Positions 1 to 12,117 are shown, counted from the stretch's first letter. The stretch is DNA of 64,000 nucleotides from Todiramphus chloris collaris (GCA_025345505.1 JANVCC010000062.1:12946712-13010711), one strand, 5' to 3'. The notes: generated from the letters alone by a model not told the origin. Program-made: numbers and translations.

Positions 1-2518
1 AGGAGTCCGAGTGAAGGTCTGCCATCTGAGACATCTCAACCATGCTCTATAATATTTTTAAAGTATGATCCCTCTATCCCAAGCAATTTCATTTCCCCAT
101 CTCTGGTGCTGTCTAGGCCCTTTGACTCGGAAACAGCAAACACAGCATGTTCCTTGTTTTGCTCTTTCCTCTCAGAGAGACTTAGGAAATATCATTTTTA
201 AATGCTGAGTTACAGCTTGTTTAGACCAAATATTACCTTTGCACCACGATATGGTCTCTTATTTAAATTTACACTTTCTTTTTATGCAGCTTTGAAGAAC
301 AAGTCACGCATTTTCCTCCCCCGGTTTTGTATAGTGCAAAATTATTTACTTCCCACTAGCTTCAGCAACTTGCAGGGTGTTTCCTTTTTTTCACACTGAG
401 ATTTTGGCAGGGGCTTTGTGGAAACAGCAGTACAGATGTATGGTCATGTAAGAGCAGATTTATAGCTGGATGTGAACTTCTCAGTGTTTTAACTGCTTTT
501 CGCAGCGTGTTAAGTACAATAACTGCACATTTGCAAGCACATCTCTTTCAGTTGCTTATGCAAATAATGCAGCTGGTGCAAGTCAGCATCTGCCACTGGT
601 ACAACTGGGCCTGTGTGCACACTGTTTGTAGCGCACGTGTTCAGTGCCCCATTCCTGAGAGGCACAGCATGCTCCCCCAGAATAGCTCACCTTACACCAG
701 TCGAAGCCTGCCCATCTGGAGAAGTGTGACTGAGCAGCCTGCATCTGCATGCTAGAGTAAATCTTTCGTTAGGTTTGGAAAGGTCAAATGCAAGATTCAA
801 CAACACTCTTAAAGTCAACTAAGCCGACCTGTAGCACTTAGGTCTTATTTTTACACATTGACTGAGAGTTTTTCCAAAACATTGCTATTCTAAGCATTTC
901 CAAAATCAGAGGCCCCATTGTTATTGATTATTATTTGCATGCTTGTGGCAACAAGGACCGACTTTCTACTGAGCTGGACAAACATGGGCAGTGTGAGAAC
1001 AGGTATGTGAAAACTTGGCAGTTGCTTGTGGCAAGAGGCTAATCTGGATGCAAAACAGACATGGTTTTATAGCATATTTTCTCTCCACCACATCTCCGTA
1101 ACACCATAATGAGCACTGCTGTCATACTAAGTGCCTTCTGTGAGCCAGAAAGGAGCTGAAGCAGAACACCCTCCAACACGGTCACCCAATCCTGCATCTG
1201 CCAGAAGGTGTGGTGAATACGAGTCCCCAGGGCTCTGCCTCACGGCTCTTTATCCCAACACCTCTCCTGTCCCCCGGGAGGAAATGAAAATGGTTTTAAT
1301 GCCTGAGAAATTCTGGAGTTAGATCTCAACACAGGGCAGAAAGACACTCCCTGTCTCAAACAAATTTGCAATTTAAGACAAAAAAACCCAAGGTCAGGAC
1401 AAGCACTTCACTCTCCTTCAGCTTACAGCTCTATTTACTTTCCCTAATTCTTACTTTTCATTTTCGTTTTTCACCTTATCTTTCTCTTTGCTTGACTAAT
1501 AACATCATCCCCTTGTGCTACAGTAAATACATCTTCCTTACTTGTCTGCAACGTTCTTTTGTGAGCGGTGTATCTAGATAGAAACAGAACAAAATTAAAG
1601 CAAAATCACTGTTTCCCATTAATATCAATAGACTGTTAAATAATTTTTTTTCACGCTTTCCTGCTCTGTTTTTTTTAGGTATTTAACTCACTGTGTTCAT
1701 ATTAAGATTATAAGATGTTGCAACTAATGGAAATAAGCTATTGCAACAACTTTGGCATTACTAGTCAGGAAGAGTTCATAAACCTGTTTTAAGGGAACCT
1801 GCAATTAAACATGCATAACAAAATGTGAACTACACAGCTTGTATGCTTTTCAGTTTTCAACCAGAAGATTTTACTGTAGAAGCTAACTGATTTTGAAAGG
1901 GAAGAATGCACTGTATTGAACCAAGATACCATGTTCCTCTGTGAGGGATTTACTGTATACCCAAAACAGAACAACCTCTTGCAAGTGAAGCCTTTACGGA
2001 GTAGAATGTGGTAGTGCAAGTTTTGCTGTTTTGCAGGAAAGTGTCTGATTCCTCAACAGAGATCAAGATGTATAATCACTGGCAGACATAAACGTGATCA
2101 AAGGCATAAAATACAGCTGAAGTTACAATACTTCTCCTCACCTTATCATGTGAAGTGATTTCAAGTTACTTTTAACCTTTGGTGAGGTCATAGATAGGTC
2201 TTTATCAAGCTCGCACATGCGTGTAAGAAATTAGACTTTAGCTTATTATCACTATTACTCTATCTGGCTTTGCTCAATTAGGCGTGTTAAGCACTTCTCA
2301 AATGGGATTAAGCACCTCATTTTTTACTACTGTAAACTCACCAACAGCTGGGCCAGGAAGAGAGAAAAGGTGCCATTGTATGTGACAAGGTGCCTTCATT
2401 CTGCAGCACACCAGGAAGGGATGCTGCAGTTATTGGGATAGGCACACCAGAGCTGCTTGTTTCCTGGAAGAGTCTTGGTACTGTGGAGCAAAAGTCATTG
2501 GCTCACTGCCAAAAATAA

Positions 2519-2520
2519 AG

Positions 2521-2551
<31 letters not shown>
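2519..2551. repeat. (CA)n followed by A19
   Basis: A short CA dinucleotide tract runs directly into 19 consecutive A. It could be a simple repeat or the decayed tail of a retroposed sequence on the plus strand; nothing upstream is recognisable as such. Confidence 0.8.
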
Positions 2552-3228
2552 GAAAAATTTCCTATTTTCTTGACATTTGTAGCTGTCCGAAAGTTTGAGA
2601 GCTTGCAGGGTTATTTTTGAGTTACTTGTCCTCTCCCTCTACCCAAGCTGTCTGCAGAAAGAAGTGACTTGACTTCCTGCCTTTTTGATCACAACACTTG
2701 ATTATTTCTAATTTGCAGACTGTGGGAGGTGAAGGATTAGCACAGAATTTAGTGCTGTGAACTCAGATCTTCCTGCTCTGTGACTGTGGTATTATGTACC
2801 AGATGACTGCAGTATTCTGTACATGTAATAACAGACGTGTTATTCTCATGGAAAGGCTCACACCAGGTTAAAACACAAGAGGCAAGACAGCTTTCAGAGG
2901 GCGAGCTGACTGTGCACATGAAGCTGCTTGGGACAACAGGATGACAATAGATGGGTTATCATCCTCCCTTTTTGTATCCGTGGCTCCAAGCCCCCTGTAT
3001 GCAACCTCTCCAGCCTCCCGCTGTCCTCCCGCAGTTCACAACACCCCCTCTTCCCAGCGAGAGAGTGAAAGCTCTCCCTTCCTCTCCAGAGAGGGGTGAG
3101 CCGAAGTGTCATCGCACTCATTTCGCATCCCTGGCAAGGCACGTCCTCTTGATGGGGTCATGAGCACCCTGTCACGCACCCTTTCCAACACTCAATGCTG
3201 GAATTGTGTGGCTGATCAAGTAAGCAAC

Positions 3229-3308
3229 ACTTCTTACCGTGCTGGATGACCTCGACTTCATGGGCAAGGTGACAGCCTGATCAGTGAACTGTGATTTTGT
3301 TTCCCTCA
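3229..3308. repeat. Diverged direct repeat, copy 1
   Basis: This segment aligns by eye with 3680-3753 in the same orientation. Shared blocks include TGGATGACC, CAAGGTG, GCCT.ATCAGTGAACTG and TTGT..CCCTCA. Copy 1 has about 7 extra bases in the middle. I estimate roughly three-quarters identity outside the indel. The family is not recognised. Confidence 0.6.
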
Positions 3309-3679
3309 ACTTCTACCTTGGATTTCAGTCCCTCCAATGTGATGAGGGGAGAGAAATACAGGTCCCTTCCCATCCACAGCAATGTTTCCCATCCTCACGA
3401 AACTTCCCATTAAGCCTTCCCAGCCGCCCATCCTCATTCTGGTCACGCAGTCTACCTCTCCTGCTAAACTGGAGGTTGCTCCTCCTGAGAATGAAGACAG
3501 TTTAAGTCATTTTTATCCTTCTCCATGGGAAGGAAAAACCTGAGTTTGCCTACATTACTGAAAAGCCTTGTGCTGCCTCTATATAGAAAATTCACACATT
3601 AGAAATATTAAGAAGGAAATTAGGAAACAAACACGTTGGGAATTCTGAGAAGCAACAATCTTAACTAAGTTTTCTTTTT

Positions 3680-3753
3680 ATTTCTTGCCACATTGGATGA
3701 CCCTGTGGACAAGGTGGTGGCCTAATCAGTGAACTGCGTTATTGTCACCCTCA
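3680..3753. repeat. Diverged direct repeat, copy 2
   Basis: Partner of the copy at 3229-3308, about 450 bp downstream in the same orientation. The strongest shared block is ATCAGTGAACTG. It could be an old tandem duplication, two insertions of an unknown repeat, or decayed terminal repeats of one small element. Confidence 0.6.
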
Positions 3754-6077
3754 GGGAGACAGTGACAGGATAGAGATAGGAGAGAATTTAAATTTTTGCT
3801 TTTGAACATGATTAGAACATTCTACTTATTCACCTCTAATTTTGAAATATTTTTTTCACATCCTTTATCTTTTTTTAATTCAACTATTTCTTTGTACCTG
3901 TCAGAAGTAAAGGGAGTGTGGCATTTCTGTTACATGACTAAGGAACTGCAAAAGGGACGAAGCCCCTTAACACTCCAGCTCCACTGAAAAATATTAAAGA
4001 GGCATCATTTTGTGTCAAGGAGAGAAAGGGAAGAGTTTGTATCGTAGTGACTTTTACTGAGCTCTTCAGATTTCATCTGAATTTTGCAGTGTTGGCAAGG
4101 ATGAGTCCATACCTTCTTGAAATCTTCTCTCAGGTTCATCTCATTGTGTATTACTAACAATTCTGACTGTACTCCAGAAGTACTGAAAATAGCGCAAGAG
4201 AAAAGGAACAATCTCCCTAAATTGTGAACACAATCACTGATGCTGCTTGTAAAATTACATGTAATTGTCCCTTTCTCCTCTTTTTTTCTGGACTTGGTCT
4301 GAGACATTCCAGACTGCACTGTTCTCCTTCCATCTCGCTTCTCTTACACATGTTTATGTTGTTTCAGACACTGTGTGACCCTGGGGACAGATGTTTCTCT
4401 TTCCCTGGACGTGGGGGAAGAGAAACACATTCACTAACCTGCCAGCTACTGTTTGATTTTTCCTTTCTGGTTTGAGGAACGCAGAAAAGTTTGGAAGATA
4501 TAATTGAAGCTCAGGCAATATGGTATAGGCTGAGACAGTCTGCATTGCTCCACTGTGGTGCTCCTGACAAAATAATTCTTGCCAGAAAAGATCAGATTGA
4601 GCCTAAAAGAATTCAGATCTGACAAAAAGATTCTTTTGACAGAGCCAGAGTCTTGTGTGAAATCTGTTAAAATAAAACAAAATAAAATAATTGAAATCTT
4701 GGAAAGAAAAAAAAAATCCACGTTTCTCTGCTTGGAAAGGCAGAAAAGAAGCACACCTTCCTGTTTTGCATTTTGGGGATTTTGAATGATGCAGTGATCT
4801 TAGATATGATGGTAGAGATTGATACAATAGTAATAATAACGGTAAGCCAATTTGTAAATTCATTAGACCTCCTATCCTTGCTACTGATACAGGCTGAGGA
4901 TTTTCAGATTTCTCAAAGACAGTTGACTGAATTAAATAAATACAGTGAATCCCCATTCAGGGGTGGCACTCACGTATGAGACTACGGTTGCTTTTCTCAC
5001 TCACATGCCAAGGTTTCTTTTTACCTAACTTTGCATGTCACAAGCACAGCTCCCTACCTCTGAGGTAGTTGTCTAGACTCTTTTTTATAGTCGATGAAGC
5101 TAAATAAGCACTTCAGGAACACGATTCACCTAATCAATTTAGACATTTGCCTTTGGAAGAGATGATCTATGTCCTAGTTGCCTCTATCTCACCACTGAAT
5201 ATGAAGAAGGTGTGGATGAGTAGTGCCTATGCAAACCACCACACTGGTAGGTAACTACAGTGAGATAAACCCCACCCTAGATGACTTGCGCTGCTAGTTG
5301 GCTTAATGTAGTAGGACTCCCCTTTGGCTGAGGCTGCAGGCAAGTGTCAGGACTAACCCTGAAACTGCCCTTATTCCAGCAGAAAGTATTAGTGTTGTGA
5401 AAGGCTTGCATTTCTTATTCTTCCCGTAAGATAAAAGATAAATAAATGTGGCTGTCTGAAAAGCAACTGCTTAGAATGAGCGCTAAGCATTTCTGATGGA
5501 GGCACCCTGAAGTCTGCAGAGAAGATCATCTGTAGTGGTGCTGATTTCTCTGCAAAGTACCTAACAACATAAGTTTGGGCCTTAATGTGTTACTCTGTAG
5601 TCTGAGCACATGTTAGAAGGGCACCTTCTTGCCGTCATCTGTGTCTTGTGATGGCAGGTCCTTTATTTGCATTGTTCACAGACATTTGTGCATTCATTAG
5701 ATGGACGTCTCCTGAAAAGCTTCTTTACTTTTTCACTAACTTCCCTGGGTTTGACTGTATTTTCTCACTGGGTATCAAAAATATTCCAAGACATTTGGTG
5801 AGTTTAATTTTTGATTTAAATTATTCTCATAATTTAAATCCAGGAGCACTGAAGCATAGTTCTTATATTAATATATTAGTGGGAGACAGGAGCTTCAGCT
5901 AAACACATCTTAACCCTGCCTGACATTCAGACATTTTTTCTTCTTTCTTCAGATACTTCTGAGTAGTCTTTTGATTTCTCTACTTTGTTTTCAAAATACC
6001 AGTTGCAAGGAACTGCTCGAGTGTGGAGATGCAAACAAAGAAAGGTAAGAAAAAGCAGAATATGTAGCTGACACAAC

Positions 6078-6104
6078 ATTATTATTATTATTATTATTAT
6101 TATT
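6078..6104. repeat. (ATT)9 microsatellite
   Basis: Nine uninterrupted ATT units are visible. This is a simple trinucleotide repeat and likely to vary in length between individuals. Confidence 0.95.
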
Positions 6105-7541
6105 GCATTGTAAGCTGAATTATTGAAATTGTATTGTGTGAAAAGGGTCTCTTAACAAAAATAATCTCTGATATGTCCTTGGCTTTTTTTTTTGTGCTGT
6201 AACAGAAAGCACCAGCCTGCAATGTCCTCATATTTGCTGCTCCCCAGTACTCTGCATTGCAGTAAATTTATCTTTTGGGAGGTGTTCAATATATCTTCCA
6301 CCTGGGGTTTTTTGAGGACAAACAATTCTCAACCAAACAGCTTGGGTGATGCTTTCTTGATTATGCATAGCAATAGAGTGTTGGCCTCTTATATGATCAT
6401 TCAGTAATTACTTTTCCTGAAAACATGGTCATTTCTACAGTAATTCTTATTTCTGTCACAAGACCAAAACAAATGTGTCTGAACTATGAAGTTTCATTGT
6501 GCTGAACTTGTCCACACATTTGCAGTACACGAGGATAAGTGCAAAGGTATTGTCCTTACGGAGGGAAAATCTTGCCGATTAATTTTTGAACAGCATAGAC
6601 CTGATGAAGTTTCTGCATGGCTGGCCAACCAGCCAGCCTGGTCCTTCTTCCTTGCTTAGTCTAGAAAGAAAAGGGAAATTCCCTTGCATGAAGTAAGGTA
6701 GTCAACTGATCCCCTGGCAAAAAAACAGAGGACAAACATTTACTAGTGAATTTCCATTCCAGAAGTGGGAAGGAGAGTTTTCCACAAAAATCACAGAGGA
6801 AATCTCAGTGTACTATACCAATGCAGAACTGGAAACCGGTCCTTTTTGCACAATTTCTGCAGTATTCCCTTGCCTTTAGCTGCTTACATCAAAATTAATA
6901 ATAGAAAAGAGACAAGAGGTAGCTTAACAACCAGTAAACAGCCTTGAAGTGTGTGGACGTACAGTAATCTCATTTAATTATGTCTGTTTTGTATTACCTT
7001 CCTCAATTTTTGCAGTCTGAAAGAGGCAGTAGATGTCATCCATAAACTGACCAAAATAAATGCTGTAGATTAAATTTACCCGGGAATAATTTTGAAATCA
7101 GAAATCTGAGATGAAAACAAATGTCTAAATGCAGGTGTTTCCAAACTTAAAAGAGTATGTCTTTTTGCACTGACTCATTGTTGCATAAATACCTGCAGAT
7201 GTTTTGAGATATAGTTTGACATGCAACATTTTTCATTGAAGTAATTTTCATTAGGTTTTCTATTAAAGTGTTAAGTCTCTTGTGTCATAATGAAGCACAA
7301 CATTTATTTTCACACATAAGCAAAGGGCACAGAAGAGTTTAGGGATTGTTATCAGGAGCCACAGCTGACTGAATGCAATGTGAAACCTCAGAAGAATGCA
7401 AACGTTTTCATACTATCAAAGTCAGGAGCTGCATCAAGCAGTGTGTTATTACACGAGTCCAGAATTTCTGAGCTATTTGCATGGGAAATTAGCATCATTT
7501 TTATTTTTAAAAACAAACCCATATGAATTTAATCTCTTCTA

Positions 7542-8692
7542 TCAGCTCCTGTTTCCTTTGTCAAGGCAGCTTGGCAGGCAAACCAGAGGCAAATGGATTT
7601 CCACGTGACCTACTTTATCTGGCAAGCTATATAAATAGTCTACTTCAAAAAATTGGAGAACCCATTTAAAACACTTTGGAATGCTCTCGTGAAAGAACAC
7701 AAAGTCAACGGGGGAATCAAGGCATCCTGCACATGCTCGTGGATGGGAGGTGGTAACTGAGATGAAATCCGTGTCAGAGGAGCCTGAACTGCAGCATGGT
7801 GAGCTGGAAGGCAGAACAAGCACCATGACCACACGTGCAGTCGTCACATAGCAGGGCATGGCATCACCTTGCCAGTCACAGTGCATTCCCTCCAGCATTT
7901 TGTGTACTATGGAGTTGGGCACGATATCCGATCGCAAAGCGGGTACTGTTTTGTATGGCACTGTCTATGTGGGATTCCGAAATGGCAGCGCGTACAGCAG
8001 TGTGGTAGCTGGGTCTGAAGAGGTTTTGGTTCTGTAGGCAGCAAGGATGGATCCCTCCTGAGCTCCTTTCTCTAGCTGCTGTGCTGGGCACATCCTCTTC
8101 TTGGCCAGTGGCAGCGGCCAATTGAAAGCTCCTTTCTAAAAACGGGGGAAAAAACCCCTTCCGTAACCCAACAGCAGCAAAACTGCTGAGAGACCTTTTT
8201 TTTCTTTCTTGCTTCAAGTAAAAAACAAACAAACAAACAAACAAAAAACAACCCACACCAAAAGGAGGGTCCAACTCAAGGGACCCTCATTTGAAAAATA
8301 AGGTGGCAATTCCTCACCAACACTGACTGTTTTGCAAAGCAAAAGAGCGTGGTTGATCCTGGTAGGCACAATAAGACCTCTGCAGCTTTATAGGCCAGTG
8401 CTGATAGACTGGCAAGGCAAAAAAATTCCTTTTGCCTCCAGGATTGGCCTTGTACAGAAATACAAAAGACCTCCATAGTCCAATTAATTGAACTCAAAGG
8501 ACCTTTATCCTCCAGCTTCCTGAGTATCAGAATGCTTGCACAGAAACAACCTCTGGGGACAATGTGAGGGCAGAGGGTGGTCGTGCCTTGACAGAGGGCT
8601 ACAGCACTCCCGCAAGCAGTGACTACCCTCGGGAGTGTTAGGTCCTTCCATGCACAAACCATATTGCAAGAGAATTTCAAAACGGAGCACAC
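7542..8692 (-). other. Block of three adjacent minus-strand open frames, unrecognised
   Basis: Three minus-strand frames of about 139, 132 and 138 codons follow one another at 7542-7961, 7876-8274 and 8276-8692. They use different frames. The translations contain many cysteines and low-complexity runs and match no family I know. The block is somewhat richer in G+C than its surroundings. It may be decayed repeat or lncRNA sequence rather than coding DNA. No convincing splice pattern or start context supports a gene. Confidence 0.15.
8221..8258. repeat. (AAAC)n simple repeat
   Basis: Five AAAC units with flanking A-rich sequence, passing into an A/C-rich tail. It resembles the A/C-rich tracts found elsewhere in the window. 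Confidence 0.85.
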
Positions 8693-10405
8693 GTAATGTT
8701 GTTTAATCTTTCCAACAAAACCAAAGCAGGCAAACTAGCCAAAATATTCATTCTTGACAGAGGTCTCTGCAACTTTTATCCTAATTTCAGGAAATGTAAT
8801 GTTCAGTGTTGGGGCTTGTGATTAGGCTGAACGGCAAGGTATGGTCTAAAAGGCAGCTTTTATTACTTATTATTTATCACTGTTCTTGACATTCACTCCT
8901 TTCCCCTAACCTATGATTTATCATTATGTGGCAGGGATGAAACCCAAAATTTGTCTCTGGATAGCTGGTTTTAGCATGTTTTAAAATACAAATGCAGTGT
9001 TTTGAAATTTGACTTCAGGGACAATTTTATATCTTTGGACCAGGTTTGTATCTTTGGACCAGCTTGTTTGGTTGGTTCCTTCATAGAATCTGCTTAAGCC
9101 AAAAGACTTAGCTTTCTTTGATTAGCCCTCAAGACATGGGTTAATTAATGGGATTTAAATGAACAATTGGATCATGCTACAACACCCTAATGCCAGTGGC
9201 ATTTTTATTAAGTTCATGCTGATTCTACATGTTCTTGCTCTAAATGGTGCGCAGGTTTCTAAAGAAAACCGGAGAAATTTGTGGTCTTATGCAACACTTG
9301 GGTAATCTCAAATGTTGAGATTCTTAAATGATGCCATCAGTGGTTTGAAAAAAAAAAAGAGATATACTGAAACCCAGCTTGAAATCTAAATCTGACAGTA
9401 CCATTTGGGTTCATGCTTACCACCTGCACGCATCACATCACTTCTTTACTCTTTCCAATAGCTCCACTGAGGCAGTTGAAATAGTGATGTGCAGAAATGT
9501 ACGTAAGGGTGGTTTGGATGCTAGGATTTGTGCACTTTTATTATTGACAAAGGCAAACATTTTCGTTTTGCTTTTTTTCCTTTTTCAAATGTTTTTAGCA
9601 AAATACCTTCTTCTTTGATTACCTTTCTCTCAGGGTTTAATAGTGCTTTACCTGTCATAGTTATTGTGAAAAGTTTTATGGTGAAATTGATGCACTGATT
9701 TTAATGTCTCTAGGCTTTCACCTTCATTTCTCCTGTTATTTGTAAAAACGCCCCCGTTAAAATGCTACAGCCACTGTTTTGTGACTTTTTCACGCAATAT
9801 ATTTTGACGAACTGCAACATCGCTGTGCTCACTTCAACAACAGCACACTAGGGGGACTATTTCTCTGCAGTGGAAGAGCACCGGTGCACCACATGCCGAA
9901 ATCCTGTAGTCTGTTAAAAAACAAAACTGTAACATAGCTATATATTTGAGATCTCTTCTGGCAGAGTGGAAGAGACAGAGAACACCAATAGAGGAGATGC
10001 TGATCGAGTTTGGTCTTTCCCTTTTAACTGAATAGTGTTTAGGATTGCTAGATAACATTCTCCTCTTTTTTTTTGTGTTTATTTTTGGGGTATTTGTGCG
10101 CTCACGAGACCAGAAAGCCCTATCCCAAGAGTCTCACTGTCTGTCCCTCAGCCAGGAGGGAAAGGCGGGGAAGGGGGCTGCGAAAAGGCCCCAGCGCTGC
10201 GGCGCTCCCCGGGTGCCAGCGGCGGTATGTCGGCTGAGGGCGATGCCCGTCGCCCCCCGGCAGTAGGACCGGAGGCGGTGTTCGCCTCGTCCCCGGGAGG
10301 TGCCGCCGCCGCCGGCGGGGCCCGCTCGCGGGGCCGCCCCGCTACCGCCCGTCACCGGGGGCTGCGGCTCTTTCCCAGGGAAGAGCAGCGGGGACCATCC
10401 TCGCG

Positions 10406-10421
10406 CCCCCGCCCCGCCCCC
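10406..10421. promoter_or_regulatory. GC boxes (SP/KLF-type) in the left CpG lobe
   Basis: Overlapping CCCCGCCCC units form a classic SP1/KLF binding sequence (minus-strand GGGGCGGGG). It lies just left of the AT-rich interruption in the island. Confidence 0.6.
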
Positions 10422-11188
10422 GACACGCCACTGAAAAATACTTAATATCGCAAATGCCGCAGATCCATAAGGACTCGATACTTAATTGTTAATTTTTAAT
10501 GATTTTGGGTGTGGGTTTTCGGTAGGGAACGGTGCTGTGGGGCGGAGGGGCTCGGCGTGGGGTGGAAGGTCTGCAGCGGGGAGCGTACCCACGCGTGTTG
10601 GCGCTGGTTGTTCCAGCGGAGATTTACAATCCTCCCAACACTGCTACCCTCGTGAATCCATTCCAGCTGTCACAGGCCGGCCCCTCGTTGCAGCTTCTTG
10701 CCAGGTAAGCGTCATCACCCCCGGGGCTCGGGGACGGGCTCCGGAAAGGACCGTAGCTGGCGCTTCGCCTTCCTGCTCTCACATCCTAACTTTTTACCTT
10801 TTTTTTTTTTTTTTTTTTTCTTTTCTTACTAAGGCAGTTTCTGACTCGCTAGGAGGAGTTTGCTTTTGCCGAGCTGGCTTTACTGCAGTTTTTACAGAGC
10901 TTTTTATCTTGTTTTTTTTGGTGGGCTCCCCGTCCCGATCTCTACTGAGAGATTTTGCGGTGAGTCTCAAAGAATCACCATTTCAGACACAATTTTTGTA
11001 TTTGTTATTCAACTCAGCCCCGTCCTTCGTAACCGAAAAGAAACCCGGACGGTTCTGGGGCGGCTGGTCGGGGTCCGTCCGTCACCCTCTTTCTCTTCCG
11101 CCGGCAAACGGCGGGGCCGTCCCTTCCCCGCCCCGCGCCCCCCCCGACAGCCGCGCCGCCGCAGTCCCCGCTGGTCGCCGCCCGCCCG

Positions 11189-11207
11189 ACTACAGCTCCC
11201 AGGATCC
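11189..11207 (+). promoter_or_regulatory. ZNF143/STAF-type motif
   Basis: The sequence ACTACAGCTCCCAGGATCC matches the well-known ZNF143/THAP11 promoter motif of the form ACTACAnnTCCCAGnAT at nearly every position. It lies about 930 bp upstream of the GAB1 start codon in the main lobe of the CpG island. Such motifs usually sit close to transcription start sites of CpG-island promoters, so the start may lie downstream of here. Recognition is by consensus only. Confidence 0.6.
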
Positions 11208-11353
11208 CTCTGGGAGGCCCCGTCCCCTCCCCTCTCCCTCTCCCTCCCAGCCCTTGTTGTTTGAAAAGGCTCCGGCGGAGTTTTGGGGGGAGCCGCCGCA
11301 CCGTGTTTGCTTCGCTCGGGGCGGCGCGGGGGCCGGTGCTGAAGGCGGGGGCA

Positions 11354-11365
11354 GGCGGGGCGGGG
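11354..11365. promoter_or_regulatory. Tandem GC box
   Basis: GGCGGGGCGGGG contains overlapping SP1/KLF sites in the main CpG lobe, about 750 bp upstream of the GAB1 start codon. Confidence 0.6.
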
Positions 11366-11538
11366 AGGTGCCGCCGTTCGGCTGGCCGCGGCGGCCGGAG
11401 CTGTGGAGAAAAGTGGGCTGGGGGGACGGACGGGGGACGGCACGACGCCGCGAATACCAGGGTAAACCCCTCCCACGCTCGCCGGGAGGGAGAGGACCCG
11501 GCCCGTGGGCTGGAGCCAGCCGCGGCCGCCCCCCGCGG

Positions 11539-11544
11539 ATGTGA
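11539..11544 (+). other. Minimal start-stop upstream ORF (ATGTGA)
   Basis: An ATG is followed immediately by TGA. If transcription starts upstream of this point, this is a minimal uORF of the kind that can stall ribosomes. The start site is not known, so its presence in the mRNA is unproven. Confidence 0.35.
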
Positions 11545-12117
11545 AGGCGAAGGAGGCAGGAGCCCTGGCCGATCCCCTCCTCCCGGCGCGGGGGGAGGAG
11601 GAAGGGTAAAGGGAAGGAGAGAGCACGGGGAGCCGTGGCGGCCGGCGCTGATCTCGGCCCGGCGGCGGGGCGAGGGGAGGGGAAGCCCCCCGCGGCCCTT
11701 CCCCGGCGGGAGGGTCCCGGCGGCGCGGGGGGCGGTGCCACGGACGCGGGGCGGTGGCTGGATCCTGCCCTGGGACGCCGGAGCCGAAGTTGCGGCGGGG
11801 CGGCGGCCGCCCCTGTCGTCTTTCCCGATGTTCGTGTGACTCGGCGGCGGTGAGGAGGAGGAAGGGGGAAACCTCTCGCCTCGGTCCCGCTCGCCGCTCC
11901 GCTCCCGCCGGTTGTTGTGCGTGAGACATACACACACACACCCCGCTCCCCCCGTCCCTCGCCGTCCCTCTCCTCGCCCCACAGCCCTGGGAGGCCGGAG
12001 CGGGGAGTGTTGCCGCAGCGTCTCGGGGCTCCCTTCGCCCGTCCCGGCACGGGCGCTGCCGCTGCCGGAGGAGGAGGAGAAGGAGAAGGACTGCCCCGGC
12101 GGGCAGGCGGCCCAGCC
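11545..12117 (+). other. GAB1: Probable GAB1 5' UTR and core promoter region
   Basis: Very G+C-rich sequence directly upstream of the GAB1 start codon, with no intervening splice acceptor that I trust. The transcription start cannot be fixed from sequence; it probably falls in this stretch or slightly upstream. The last ~200 nt contain a short CA tract (11930-11943) and a purine-rich GGAGGAGGAGGAGAAGG stretch near 12067. The only ATG between 11545 and the GAB1 start is the four-codon uORF at 11828. The GAB1 reading frame stays open upstream to at least 11917 without an in-frame ATG. Confidence 0.6.
11828..11839 (+). other. Short upstream ORF (Met-Phe-Val-stop)
   Basis: ATG TTC GTG TGA lies about 280 nt upstream of the GAB1 start. 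The upstream base at -3 is C, a weak initiation context, so many ribosomes would scan past it. Confidence 0.4.

Larger units (their letters stand above)
1..10139. other. Upstream flank of GAB1, no gene recognised
   Basis: About 10 kb of mostly AT-rich sequence with frequent stops in all frames. No open frame here resembles a protein I know, and no rRNA, tRNA or intact transposon is visible. It contains a CA/A simple tract, an ATT microsatellite, an AAAC tract, a diverged direct repeat at 3.2/3.7 kb and a block of three adjacent minus-strand open frames at 7.5-8.7 kb, each listed separately. The neighbour expected upstream of GAB1 in vertebrates is USP38; no part of its deubiquitinase sequence is recognisable, so the gene probably lies further left. 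Distal regulatory elements of GAB1 may be present but cannot be identified without alignment. Confidence 0.6.
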
